A stretch of DNA of 64,000 bases, from contig NZ_POYJ01000001.1 in assembly GCF_002895435.1 (NCBI RefSeq), positions 957,687 to 1,021,686 on the forward strand, in the 5' to 3' direction. Origin of the DNA: Aquimarina sediminis (lineage in GTDB: Bacteria; Bacteroidota; Bacteroidia; Flavobacteriales; Flavobacteriaceae). Both the position numbers and the translations under genes were made by a program. The notes beneath the pieces are model-generated. The model worked only from the letters and a program-made list of their open reading frames with translations, had not been told where the DNA came from and searched no databases. This document shows positions 33,760-43,803 of this stretch, piece by piece (the stretch's first letter is position 1; the number at the start of each line of letters is the position of its first letter).

Positions 33760-36700
33760 TTACTCCTTCTTATTGGTAAAGTTAATAAAACTTGGAGTAT
33801 CAATTTTGGTAGTATCCTTTGGCTTAGGAATAGAATCTTTTGCCTTTTTATTTTTGAAAATCTTTGTCCAAAGTTCATTAAAATTATCAAAATCTACTGA
33901 GTAAGACAATCCTATTCCTTGTTCATATCCTTGATTTCCTGTACCGACAAATTGAATTGTATTTTCTCTATTAAAAATTTTACCTCTCAAGGATCCATCT
34001 TTATTAAAAAGATATTCTACCTCTACATCTCCAACGACATTAGATTCATTAACTCCTCCTATCGGAACTCCTACCCTGCCATTAATAAGAATACGATTAC
34101 TAATCTGGGTAGAGAGTGTCAAACCAAATTGGTCGGCATCTTCTTGATCCAAAGAGCGCACTCCTTGCACATAATTTAATCCCACTTGAAACTTATCATC
34201 TTCGTCAGAAAATATTCCATTAAACAAGCTAGATGCTCTTTCTGCAACCAAACCACCTGTAAGTGCATTAGCATCAAAAGTTCCGTTATAAAATTGCCCT
34301 GAAGAAACCAAAGAAAGCGCTTGTAGCTCCTTATTAGATTGATCACTCAATATATAATCCAATTCGCTTTTTATTACAGAACTCAAGTTAGGAAACTCTA
34401 TATTAAAATTAACATCTGGTTGAATTAATTCTCCCTGTAGATCTATAACTACTTCTATAGGTATTTTTCGATTTATTGAGGAATTCTCCAACAATATAGC
34501 TGGGTTAGCTTCAGTTTTATATACAGCACTAAGATCCAAAACTGCTCTGGTTGGGCTTCCGTCCCAGTTAATTGTTCCACCATCTCTTACGGTAAATAAT
34601 TTCTCTACAAATGCTCCATATCTAAAATTATATGTTCCTTGGTATGCCACAAAATCCCCCCACATATTAAATTTTCCATTAGTATTGATTTCTATAAGTA
34701 GAGTCCCAGCTCCACGCCCTTTTAATGAACTACCTGTATTTTTATCAACAACAATCTCTACCTCAGCATTATCATTAACATCCAAATCAAATTTCAACTC
34801 TAATCCCTTTATATCGTCAAGTACAATTTCTTTTCCTTCTAATCTAGCGCGTTTTTCTTCTGGACTTAGAAAATGTATATACGAGTTATCACCAATGGTT
34901 TCTAGTTCATTAAGTGGTATTTTAAACACTGTTCCTTTTTCTGTAGTAGCATTTACTTCTATTACTAATTCATCAGTTAACCCTTTAATAGTTGCCTCCC
35001 CACTAATAAACCCTGTACCATAATATAAAGATTCTTCATCTTCTTGTGTATCTAAAACCAATAATCTATCACTAGCTAATAGTTCTAAGCCGAGTTCCCA
35101 TTTAGAAAAACGATGATGTCTTATATATCCCCCGAGCACCCCTTTTGTCATATATTTTGTATCAGTGATATTGATATTGTCAAAATTAAAGCTCTGATTT
35201 TGTAAAATTACTCTGGAGTTATTATCAAAATCAAGATCTACATTAAGATATGGCACCATAAGACCAGCCTTATCCAAATTAAGAACACCATCAATCGAGG
35301 GGTTTTTATAACTCCCAGAAATTCTAGCTTTTCCCGAAACATATCCTCTTATATCTGAAAAAACCCCAGCTGCTAGGGGACTAAACTCCGAAATATCAAA
35401 TTCATCTAACTCTAGATCCACATCAATAGAAGAATTATCTTTTGAAACATTAATAATTCCTATTGTCGATAACGTTTTATGTTTTTCATTGTTAATCAGT
35501 CGAGTATTAATATTATATTCTGTAAGGTCAGCGTTTCCGGCAACATTAACTCTTAACTCTCCCAAAGGTGTTTTATTAATCCCCAAATCTTTAATAATAA
35601 TTCGAGAACTAGGAAAATAATTACCATTTTCTTGAAGAACAGATAAATCCCCATCTATTCTACCATTAAAATTCAAACTATCAATATTGGGAGTAATCTT
35701 ATTAAGATCAACATTCTCAAAGGTAGCTTTTAGATTCTTATAATCATTCCCTTCTGTAATACCATTGACCTTTATTTCTTCATCCATATAGCTAAGGATT
35801 ATTGACCTTATATCTATACTTTTAAAATCATTATCAAAGATAATTTTATTGTTATCTTTTCTTTTGTCTTTATTGGCATACCAAGTATATCCTTTATAGG
35901 TAAAATCTGATTTTCGCAAACCAACTACAGAATTATTATCCTGATTTATGGTATGATAAAATTCGAGATTAAAATTATCCTTATTGTTTTTTCCTCCTTT
36001 AAATTCTGAGTGCATAAACAAAGTATCCTTCAAGGTAACATTGATTAAGCTAAATTCAGAAACATCATAAAACTTAGAATCAATACTATCAATGGCTATA
36101 TAGGTATTAAATAATGGGTTTTTATTGTCGATCTGAACATCGACATCTTCCATAAAATTATCAAACGCCTTGATAGAGGGAGACTTAAAAGTAAGCTTAA
36201 ACTCTGATTCATTACTCTCTACTCTTCCTTTTATAATAGTATTGGGAGCGAATTCTATTTCTGGAAAGAATACGTCGACAATTTTATTATAAATATTAAA
36301 ATCAAACTCCATAAACTCATCATCCGTAATTTCTGTAGCTTCAAAATTAGCATATAAACTTCCTATAGAGTTTCTAAACAAATCATAAACATTTTCGAAT
36401 CTAAAAATTCCTTTTACACTTCCTTCTACAATATCAGTACTATTAATAGTGATTGTTCGTATGTTATTTTGGTCAAAACTTGAGGTTATGTCAAAATCTT
36501 CAAAATAGTATCCTGCATCCCCGTTAGCATATAAGGTTTTCTCAAAAGAAATGGTTCCAAAGGCATCATTAATCCCAGTACCTTTCATATTCATATATAC
36601 ATCTCCATTAAAAACAGAAACTTCGTCTCTTGTAAATAAGTTAAGTTGGTGAAGATCCATATGATCAACATAAGCAACAAAATTATAATTATGTATTTCT

Positions 36701-38283
36701 TCTGACAGATCAGCAACTCCATTAAATTCAAATCTTATATTAGGATCATCAGAATTCAGCTTCCCATCAAATACTCGCTCTTTAAGATTCCCTATTGCTT
36801 TTAGATTTGTATATGTATATTCATTAAATTCTAATTTACTTATATCACCTTCGATCTTTGTATCTAGGCTCTCCAATGTAAACCCACTTCCATCTACATG
36901 GATATCAAAAGAAGCATTTCCTATTGATTTCTTACCTATTAATTGACCAATATTAAAGTTATTAGAAATTACATTTCCATTATATGTTGCATTTCGGTCA
37001 TCATTTAAATTTTCTAGTAATACAAAGGCGTTAATTTTGCCTAATTGAGAAGACAGATCCATATCGATATCGACTGCTTCTCGGGTAACAATTGCATTAC
37101 CAGTTCCTCGTACACTTCCGAATTGATATAATTGTCTTGGCAAAGAATTTCCTAGTACATTAGGTAATAGGTTAACCAGGTCATAATAATTACTTGTTAA
37201 GTTTTCAAAATCTCCTTCTAATTCAAATTCTGAAACATTAGATACGGCATTTTTAATTCTGATATCTCCTTTTACAAGAGACCGATCCAAACCAAAAATA
37301 TCTGCATTAATTACCTTAAAATCGTTTAATGTCCCAATTACAGAAGTATTCTTTAGTTGTAACCTTTGATTTTCTCCAAACTCTCTATAAAAAGGAATCA
37401 AATCATTTGTAGAAACGGTAGCATTATAAAAATCTGCCTTAATATTTACTTTATTCTCAAAATCTTCAAGTCCTCCCACGGCGTAAGAAAATAGTATCTC
37501 ACTTTCAATTCTAGAATCTTTGGTTTCTATAACAAGCTCCTGAAGGTACATACTATTAGGAGTTATCGAGAAACAAGTTTGTAGATTCGAAACATTTAAT
37601 CCTCTAAAATCTTTAAATGATAATGCGTCTATATTTATATATACATCACCTCCATCAACCAAAAGACTTTCAGCATCAAGAGTTATATCACTATAGTCAA
37701 CTGCCTTTGGGTTGTTTAAATTTTCATTCGTAAAACTGTACTTCCCCCTTATGATTCCAATATTTTTGGTGGATAACACGAACTCATCATTAGAAGAAGT
37801 TTTTTTTCCAGTATTAAATTTTCTAACAAATGTCATCAGATTATCACTGGTCTCTTCTTTATAGATTTTCATTTTAAAATTAAGATCCTCTATAGTCACC
37901 TGTCCCAATTCTGGTTTCCCTTTAGCAATCTTAGAAATACCAAGAATAGAAGTTTTTATGTTACCTGCATATATCAAAGTATCCCGGTGATGATCCTTTA
38001 TCAAAACCTGTTTGATACCAACATTGCCGGCATAGGTCAATCCTATTTTTTCAATATGGATATCAACACCATAGGTTTCATTAAGGTTATTTGTTACTTT
38101 TTTGGCTATATATGTTTGAACTGCAGGAATAGAAAACACCACAAACAAGAATGCAACTAGTGACAAAAGGACAAGAAATATCCTCCATAATATTTTCCTA
38201 AATTTCCTGATATGTTTTATTGTTTTAACTTTGTTGACAATATTAACAATTTCTATGCCCTTTTCCTCATAATGAATCCACAA
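33760..38283 (-). CDS. tamB: TamB-like translocation and assembly module protein
   Basis: This roughly 1,500-aa protein has one N-terminal transmembrane anchor (about 32-52) and a very long beta-rich body, ending in a DUF490/TamB domain (about 1,080-1,480). TamB-like proteins span the periplasm as a hydrophobic groove and are linked to outer-membrane protein assembly and lipid transport. No ATG precedes residue 130, so a non-ATG start is required; TTG at 38283 is the best visible candidate. Its first 12 bases then overlap the start of the divergent tsaD. A start a few codons further in is possible. Confidence 0.87.
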   Translation of the reverse strand: MWIHYEEKGIEIVNIVNKVKTIKHIRKFRKILWRIFLVLLSLVAFLFVVFSIPAVQTYIAKKVTNNLNETYGVDIHIEKIGLTYAGNVGIKQVLIKDHHRDTLIYAGNIKTSILGISKIAKGKPELGQVTIEDLNFKMKIYKEETSDNLMTFVRKFNTGKKTSSNDEFVLSTKNIGIIRGKYSFTNENLNNPKAVDYSDITLDAESLLVDGGDVYINIDALSFKDFRGLNVSNLQTCFSITPNSMYLQELVIETKDSRIESEILFSYAVGGLEDFENKVNIKADFYNATVSTNDLIPFYREFGENQRLQLKNTSVIGTLNDFKVINADIFGLDRSLVKGDIRIKNAVSNVSEFELEGDFENLTSNYYDLVNLLPNVLGNSLPRQLYQFGSVRGTGNAIVTREAVDIDMDLSSQLGKINAFVLLENLNDDRNATYNGNVISNNFNIGQLIGKKSIGNASFDIHVDGSGFTLESLDTKIEGDISKLEFNEYTYTNLKAIGNLKERVFDGKLNSDDPNIRFEFNGVADLSEEIHNYNFVAYVDHMDLHQLNLFTRDEVSVFNGDVYMNMKGTGINDAFGTISFEKTLYANGDAGYYFEDFDITSSFDQNNIRTITINSTDIVEGSVKGIFRFENVYDLFRNSIGSLYANFEATEITDDEFMEFDFNIYNKIVDVFFPEIEFAPNTIIKGRVESNESEFKLTFKSPSIKAFDNFMEDVDVQIDNKNPLFNTYIAIDSIDSKFYDVSEFSLINVTLKDTLFMHSEFKGGKNNKDNFNLEFYHTINQDNNSVVGLRKSDFTYKGYTWYANKDKRKDNNKIIFDNDFKSIDIRSIILSYMDEEIKVNGITEGNDYKNLKATFENVDLNKITPNIDSLNFNGRIDGDLSVLQENGNYFPSSRIIIKDLGINKTPLGELRVNVAGNADLTEYNINTRLINNEKHKTLSTIGIINVSKDNSSIDVDLELDEFDISEFSPLAAGVFSDIRGYVSGKARISGSYKNPSIDGVLNLDKAGLMVPYLNVDLDFDNNSRVILQNQSFNFDNINITDTKYMTKGVLGGYIRHHRFSKWELGLELLASDRLLVLDTQEDEESLYYGTGFISGEATIKGLTDELVIEVNATTEKGTVFKIPLNELETIGDNSYIHFLSPEEKRARLEGKEIVLDDIKGLELKFDLDVNDNAEVEIVVDKNTGSSLKGRGAGTLLIEINTNGKFNMWGDFVAYQGTYNFRYGAFVEKLFTVRDGGTINWDGSPTRAVLDLSAVYKTEANPAILLENSSINRKIPIEVVIDLQGELIQPDVNFNIEFPNLSSVIKSELDYILSDQSNKELQALSLVSSGQFYNGTFDANALTGGLVAERASSLFNGIFSDEDDKFQVGLNYVQGVRSLDQEDADQFGLTLSTQISNRILINGRVGVPIGGVNESNVVGDVEVEYLFNKDGSLRGKIFNRENTIQFVGTGNQGYEQGIGLSYSVDFDNFNELWTKIFKNKKAKDSIPKPKDTTKIDTPSFINFTNKKE

Positions 38284-39294
38284 AAAATATACATTCTAGG
38301 TATTGAATCCTCATGCGATGATACTTCTGCCGCTGTGTTATGTAATGGACAGGTTTTATCCAATGTTGTTGCATCTCAAAAAATACACGAATTGTATGGT
38401 GGTGTCGTTCCCGAATTAGCGTCCAGAGCACACCAACAAAATATAGTTCCTGTAATTGATCAAGCTATCAAACAAGCAAATATTAAAAAAGAAGATTTGC
38501 ACGCTATCGCTTTTACCAGAGGGCCTGGTTTAATGGGATCATTATTAGTAGGAACTTCTTTTGCTAAATCATTAGCTCTTGCCTTAGACATCCCACTAAT
38601 TGATGTTAATCATATGCAAGCCCATATCTTAGCTCATTTTATTGAAGAAGACGAATCCGATATTCCTAATTTTCCATTTTTAGCTATGACTATAAGTGGA
38701 GGACATACACAGATTGTTAAAGTAAATAGTCACTTTGATATGGAAGTCATTGGAGAAACAATTGATGATGCTGTTGGTGAGGCCTTTGATAAAAGTGCTA
38801 AAATATTTGGATTACCATACCCTGGCGGACCATTGATTGATAAATATGCTCAAGCTGGTGATCCAAAAGCTTTTCAATTCCCTAAACCTAAAGTTGGCGA
38901 ACTAAACTTTAGTTTTAGTGGTCTTAAAACTGCGGTATTATATTTTGTTCAAAAGAAGATAAAAGAAAATCCTAATTTCATAGAAGAGAATCTTAATGAC
39001 ATTTGCGCCTCTCTTCAATATACCATTATCAATATTCTTATTGACAAATTAAAAAAAGCTTCGAAACAAACTGGTATTAACAGCATTGCTATTGGTGGTG
39101 GGGTTTCTGCTAATTCTGGTATCAGAAAAGCGCTAAAAGATGGTGAGTACAAATATGGATGGAAAACATTTATCCCTAAATTTGAATATACCACCGACAA
39201 TGCTGCTATGATAGGGATTGTAGGCTACTTGAAATATCTGAACAAAGATTTTACAGATATGAATGTTGTTGCTAAAGCAAGAATAAAATTCTGA
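38272..39294 (+). CDS. tsaD: tRNA N6-adenosine threonylcarbamoyltransferase
   Basis: This 340-aa ASKHA-fold enzyme transfers the threonylcarbamoyl group to A37 of ANN-decoding tRNAs, with TsaB and TsaE. It opens with ILGIESSCDDTSAA, has the metal-binding HMQAH motif at about 112-116, MTISGGHTQ at about 134-142, GGPLIDK and NAAMIGIVG at the end. I start at the ATG at 38272; an in-frame upstream ATG at 38212 would add 20 residues that are not family-like and overlap tamB further. It is divergent from tamB. Confidence 0.94.
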   Translation: MNPQKIYILGIESSCDDTSAAVLCNGQVLSNVVASQKIHELYGGVVPELASRAHQQNIVPVIDQAIKQANIKKEDLHAIAFTRGPGLMGSLLVGTSFAKSLALALDIPLIDVNHMQAHILAHFIEEDESDIPNFPFLAMTISGGHTQIVKVNSHFDMEVIGETIDDAVGEAFDKSAKIFGLPYPGGPLIDKYAQAGDPKAFQFPKPKVGELNFSFSGLKTAVLYFVQKKIKENPNFIEENLNDICASLQYTIINILIDKLKKASKQTGINSIAIGGGVSANSGIRKALKDGEYKYGWKTFIPKFEYTTDNAAMIGIVGYLKYLNKDFTDMNVVAKARIKF

Positions 39295-39345
39295 TAAAAA
39301 AGCAAATAAGGCTAAAACAAAAATTTTAATATCTGGAAGGAAAAA

Positions 39346-40050
39346 ATGCAACTATTTTATAACAATACGCTAACAGAATCTGATACCGAATTAAAATTTT
39401 CGAGGGAAGAAAGCAAACATATCAATAAGGTATTAAGAAAAAAAGAAGGAGATATTCTACACATTACCAACGGATTAGGATATTTATTTACCGCTTGTAT
39501 TACTTTTTCTAGTCCATCTCAATGCTTTGTTAAAATTGAAGATTGTAAAAAACAACCTCAAAGAACACACAAATTACATCTTGTGGTAGCTCCGACCAAA
39601 ATGAATGATCGCTATGAATGGTTCTTAGAAAAGGCTACCGAGATTGGTATAGATACAATTACTCCAGTTATTTGTGATCATAGTGAAAGAAAAGTTATCA
39701 AACCAGAACGCTTTGAACGTATATTGCAAAGTGCTATGAAGCAATCCTTGCAATGTTATTTACCTAAGCTAAATCCAGTAATTTCCTTTGTTGATTTTAT
39801 AAAGAAACAACCCGAGGGACAATTACTTATAGCACATTGTGAAAAGAAGCAAAAAAAAACGTTAAAAGATATAGTAATCCCCGAATCAAACGTCACTATC
39901 CTTATAGGTCCTGAAGGGGATTTTTCTACAAAAGAAATAGAATTGGCCTTATCTTATGGATATATCCCAATCACATTAGGAAATAACAGATTACGAACAG
40001 AAACAGCAGCCATTGCCGCCGCACATAGTGTTTCTTTTATTAACTTATAA
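39346..40050 (+). CDS. rsmE: 16S rRNA (uracil(1498)-N(3))-methyltransferase RsmE
   Basis: This 234-aa SPOUT-class enzyme methylates U1498 of 16S rRNA. It has an N-terminal PUA-like domain with SREESKHINKVLRKKEGD, the KATEIGIDTITP block at about 94-105, and the knotted SAM site ILIGPEGDFSTKE followed by TLGNNRLRTETAA. The usual length and all key motifs are present. It follows tsaD by 51 bp and ends before a hairpin shared with the convergent T9SS gene. Confidence 0.93.
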   Translation: MQLFYNNTLTESDTELKFSREESKHINKVLRKKEGDILHITNGLGYLFTACITFSSPSQCFVKIEDCKKQPQRTHKLHLVVAPTKMNDRYEWFLEKATEIGIDTITPVICDHSERKVIKPERFERILQSAMKQSLQCYLPKLNPVISFVDFIKKQPEGQLLIAHCEKKQKKTLKDIVIPESNVTILIGPEGDFSTKEIELALSYGYIPITLGNNRLRTETAAIAAAHSVSFINL

Positions 40051-40055
40051 AAACT

Positions 40056-40089
40056 GAGCTACCTCAATATTAAAATATTTGAGGCAGCC
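40056..40089. terminator. Hairpin between convergent rsmE and the T9SS protein gene
   Basis: A stem pairs GCTxCCTCAAxATT with AATATTTGAGGxAGC, with two mismatches, around a very short A-rich loop. It lies between the ends of two converging genes and is a likely two-way terminator, although no long T-run follows. Confidence 0.5.
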
Positions 40090-40124
40090 CAATTCCAATA
40101 ATCAAATTACACAAATGAATCTTA

Positions 40125-41807
40125 CTATTTTTTTAGGAATTTTATCATATTGATTTTACCGTTTTCCATTTTTATTTTAGCAATGTATACTCCTGGACTT
40201 AAAGCTTCTGTCGACAGAACCACGGTTCCTTTTTGGTCTACATCTATATTATGCATTACCATCTTTCCTTGCATATCAAAAACCTCAACTTGAGTTACTG
40301 AAGATGTTTTTCCAATATTAAGGGTAAGAAGGTTATTTACCGGATTAGGAAACAACGCTACGCCAAAATCTTTTTCAGGCATTTTAATATCTTCTGCTTT
40401 AAAACCAGCTCCTTTTCCGCAGAAGTCTACAGGATATTCTATTCTCTTCACCGGGCTATCAATCCTTCTATATTCATCCACAAAAATCTGCTGCGCACTT
40501 TTGGTAACACAAGGTTCTTGTTTTATTTCTTTTAAATCTATTTTTAACTCACAGATAGTTCCTGTTTTACCTGTATCTGTAGTTTCTACCAAATAAATGT
40601 CTGTTGCTCCTGCTCCTAATGAAGTGGTGTAACCTGTAAAGGCAAAACCATTATTATACTTATCGGTTACCATTTCTAGCCCTCCTTCTTGACCATTTTT
40701 TCCATATTGGCGCGCCCATAACAAAGTCCCTCCTGCGTCTGTTTGAAACATTATTGCTTTACGTGTAGAGATCGCTTGTTGCCCGACAACTGTATACATA
40801 GAGTTTCCATTAGAATCAAAAGTCTCTTCTAAACTAGCTCCTAACTCTGTTCTTTCTGTTCCATATGTTTTCATTCCTAAAAAATTACCACCTCCATCGA
40901 GAAATAATAAAAAGGCATCATGTGAATTATTGATCCCAAAACTATTGGTATATCCTGTAAGCACATAATTTCCTTGTCTATTTTGCTTCACACAGGTAGC
41001 TACATTTCTATACCCCATAGTAGGATCCAAATCCTTTGGATACCCAAAAATCCTGTTCCACTCCATGGTAAGGTCTGGTTTCAATTTAATCACAAAAAGA
41101 TCTGTCGGTGGATTTGCCAATGCTGTACTTGCACCACACCAATAATTAGTTGTAGAGCCCGCAATAATATATCCTCCATCTTTGGTTTGTTCTATCCACA
41201 TACCTCGCTGATCACCATGTCCACCGATAACAGTTGCTTTAACAAGGTTTCCTTGAATATCTGTCTTTACTACATGTATATTTGTTCCTGGAAAAGCCGT
41301 GTAACTTCTTGTTTCTCCTACCAGAATATATCCTGGTTTTCCTGTTACATCTTTGTTATTCTGTACGCAATGAGCTATATCATATTGATTACGACCATAT
41401 ACTGTAGAAAAAACTGGAACACCATTAACATCTACTCCTAGGAGGTACGCATCTCCTCCTCCAAAACCATAACTTCTGGTAATCCCTGCCGCAACATAAG
41501 CAACTTTATTATTAGGACTATAATAATTAGATTGTCTTACAGAATTAAAATACTCATAATCTTGTCCTCCATATACCCGAGACCAAACTTGGTTACCAGC
41601 AAGGTCGGTCTTCACAAGTGTAGCTTCAAGACTTCCAAAATAATTTTTGGAGGTATAACCTGCGATTAAATATCCACTCTCTACATCTCTGAGTTGAGTT
41701 AAAGATCTACCAACTTCTGATTTTTCAGTACCAAATGTGTGTTGAAATTGTGAGAAGCCCAAACTTATCATAAAGCAAAAGACTACACTACATAAAATAG
41801 TTTTCAT
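40125..41807 (-). CDS. T9SS-exported beta-propeller-like repeat protein
   Basis: This 560-aa protein has a signal peptide (about 1-19, cut before QFQHT) and about seven repeats of 55-60 residues, each with the pattern G-[YN]-[VIL]-[LI]-x-G-Y/S-T followed by D-[AIL]-x-[LV]-x-[KL]-x-D-x-x-G-x-x-x-W/K-x-x-x-Y/F-G, for example around 45-95 and 195-255. This fits a beta-propeller. The last 80 residues are a type A T9SS sorting domain (LFPNPVNNLLTL, VFDMQGKMV, GVYIAKI). It is expected at the cell surface or secreted; its ligand is unknown. It stands alone. Confidence 0.85.
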   Translation of the reverse strand: MKTILCSVVFCFMISLGFSQFQHTFGTEKSEVGRSLTQLRDVESGYLIAGYTSKNYFGSLEATLVKTDLAGNQVWSRVYGGQDYEYFNSVRQSNYYSPNNKVAYVAAGITRSYGFGGGDAYLLGVDVNGVPVFSTVYGRNQYDIAHCVQNNKDVTGKPGYILVGETRSYTAFPGTNIHVVKTDIQGNLVKATVIGGHGDQRGMWIEQTKDGGYIIAGSTTNYWCGASTALANPPTDLFVIKLKPDLTMEWNRIFGYPKDLDPTMGYRNVATCVKQNRQGNYVLTGYTNSFGINNSHDAFLLFLDGGGNFLGMKTYGTERTELGASLEETFDSNGNSMYTVVGQQAISTRKAIMFQTDAGGTLLWARQYGKNGQEGGLEMVTDKYNNGFAFTGYTTSLGAGATDIYLVETTDTGKTGTICELKIDLKEIKQEPCVTKSAQQIFVDEYRRIDSPVKRIEYPVDFCGKGAGFKAEDIKMPEKDFGVALFPNPVNNLLTLNIGKTSSVTQVEVFDMQGKMVMHNIDVDQKGTVVLSTEALSPGVYIAKIKMENGKINMIKFLKK

Positions 41808-42122
41808 GATGATTTGTATTTAAATTGGTTAAAAAAAATATTTTCACAACTAGTTGTAGCATATATATTCATAATCTACAATCTATATTCATTCATTTTT
41901 TTATATCACAAATAGAGTAAGCCAAAGGTAAATCCTAGTATTTCACTAGAATATTACATAACTCTAATTTACAAAATAACACTATGATTATCAAGAGGTT
42001 ACACCTTTAAAATAGAGAGGAAAAAACTTGTTTATCGTTATGGATTTACCATTATTACTCAACGTTCATTTGTGTGTTGATAAGATCAAAATTTCAATTC
42101 AAATCAATATCTTTATCAATAA
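41808..42122. other. AT-rich divergent intergenic region
   Basis: About 315 bp between the divergent T9SS gene and the lipoprotein gene. It presumably holds both promoters. I see no open reading frame of interest, no tRNA and no clear hairpin or repeat. Confidence 0.4.
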
Positions 42123-43295
42123 ATGAGAATCATCATGATACAGATGCTTAAAAATTTCTTTCTTTTTGTTTTGGTTTTTTGTAGTTGTTCATCAACTAAT
42201 AATGACTCAGAAACGAATATAGATACTGACCCAACTCCTACTACACCTGTTAATGAGCAAAGCACAATTAGTTCTTTAGAATATATTGATGAATATATAA
42301 TCCCAGATCAAGAAATAGGCGGTGTGCCAATTGGTGGCTTCTCTGGTATTGATTATCAAAATGGTAAGTGGTACATCATTTGTGATACCTCTACACCTCC
42401 TATACGGTATTATGAAGCAGACATCACTTATGATAAAGATGCTTTTATGAATGTTGATATTACTAAAATGATAGAGATTAAAGATGAATCTGGATCTCCA
42501 TTAACACAAAACATTGTTGATCCCGAGGCTATACGATTAGACAATAGAACCGGTACCATTTTATACACTAGTGAAGGTCCCGTAAGCAATGGTATCGATC
42601 CTGCTTTGTTTGAAGTTTCACTAACAGGTACTCAAATAAAAAAGTTTACATTGCCTGATAATTTTAAAGCCAATACTATTGATGATACATCTGGACCTCG
42701 AAACAATGGAACCCTAGAGGGTTTATCATTAGGTTTTGAACAAAAGGGATATTGGATATCTTTTGAGCTCCCTCTTATCGAAGATGGTCCTGAACCAACG
42801 ACTACAGATACGCAATCACCTGTGCGCATTACTTTTATTAACAAAACCTCTGGCTTAGCCGAACGACAATTTGCATATGAACTTGATCCGGTAGCGCGTG
42901 AGCCTTTATTAGGAACTACTTTTGCTGTAAACGGTTTGGTAGAAATACTAGAATATGATACAAATATGTTTTTGACCTTAGAGCGTTCTTTCTCTTCTGG
43001 CCATCTTGATGGAGGTAATACCGTTAAGATATATAAAGTAGATGCTACCAATGCAACCAATACCCTTTCTGTGGACTCACTTATAGAAGCTAATTACGTT
43101 TCGGCAAAAAAGACTTTACTTTTTGATTTTGATACTATTAGAAATCAATTAACAAACATAGATAATATTGAAGGAATTACATTTGGTCCTAAACTAAAAG
43201 ATGGAAGCAGAACAATCGTAGTGATCTCCGATAATAATTTTAAAGCATTTTTTCCACAAATTAATCAATTGATTGTTCTTAAGATAATCCCATAA
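42123..43295 (+). CDS. Lipoprotein of the esterase-like phytase family
   Basis: This 390-aa protein is a probable lipoprotein: the N-terminus MLKNFFLFVLVFCSCSS has a short hydrophobic run and a lipobox-type Cys near residue 20. A second ATG seven codons later is an alternative start. The mature part, about 45-390, matches the 'esterase-like activity of phytase' domain (PF13449): an early GGFSGIDYQNGKWYIICDTS segment, then DPEAIRLDN, NNGTLEGLSL and NIEGITFGPKL. The family is a beta-propeller; phytase or esterase activity is reported only for some members. It stands on the surface side of the envelope. A hairpin terminator follows at once. Confidence 0.82.
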   Translation: MRIIMIQMLKNFFLFVLVFCSCSSTNNDSETNIDTDPTPTTPVNEQSTISSLEYIDEYIIPDQEIGGVPIGGFSGIDYQNGKWYIICDTSTPPIRYYEADITYDKDAFMNVDITKMIEIKDESGSPLTQNIVDPEAIRLDNRTGTILYTSEGPVSNGIDPALFEVSLTGTQIKKFTLPDNFKANTIDDTSGPRNNGTLEGLSLGFEQKGYWISFELPLIEDGPEPTTTDTQSPVRITFINKTSGLAERQFAYELDPVAREPLLGTTFAVNGLVEILEYDTNMFLTLERSFSSGHLDGGNTVKIYKVDATNATNTLSVDSLIEANYVSAKKTLLFDFDTIRNQLTNIDNIEGITFGPKLKDGSRTIVVISDNNFKAFFPQINQLIVLKIIP

Positions 43296-43324
43296 TAACC
43301 TTTCTGTAGTACAAAAAGGTTATT
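43294..43324 (+). terminator. Hairpin terminator after the esterase-like lipoprotein gene
   Basis: AATAACCTTT and AAAGGTTATT form a 10-bp stem around an 11-base loop, starting at the stop codon. The downstream T-tract is weak (GTGTTT), so termination may be partial. Confidence 0.55.
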
Positions 43325-43803
43325 GTGTTTCATACATTCATTTTTGTATTCATTACATCCTGTTATTTTTTTCTCTAACAAATTGCATTGTTAATTTTTT
43401 CATAACACTATAGTATCATGCTATTTTTTTTTAAACGCCTTACCATATACGACAATTTAAAACTAATTTTTCTTCATTTTTAGTCTTTAGATTAGTAAAA
43501 GAGAAAAAGTACAACTGCTTCATAAGAAATTTTAAATCTTTAGTAGTATAATTTGTCGTTTAACAAAATGAAACATGTTATTTGTAGTAAAAATCACGTT
43601 GTTTGCAGATATTATTTGCCATAAATCCAGTTAACAAATATATTTATATCTCTATTTCTTATCTCATATTTATTTATTATTTAGAATTAGTCTTAATAAA
43701 AACAAATTGTTACCATTCTTTAATTCAGCAGATTAAAGAATACCCCTAACTTTCGAGATAAGATTGGGTAATCACATTTTTTTTAATTAACCCCCCTTGA
43801 ATT
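43325..43803. other. Long intergenic leader with a 9-bp dyad
   Basis: About 480 bp of AT-rich DNA without a credible gene. At 43716-43740, TTCTTTAAT and ATTAAAGAA form a perfect 9-bp inverted repeat around a 7-base loop, 64 bp before the next start codon; this may be an operator or an mRNA leader hairpin. A C-run (AACCCCCC) lies just before the start of the lipoprotein gene. Confidence 0.45.
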
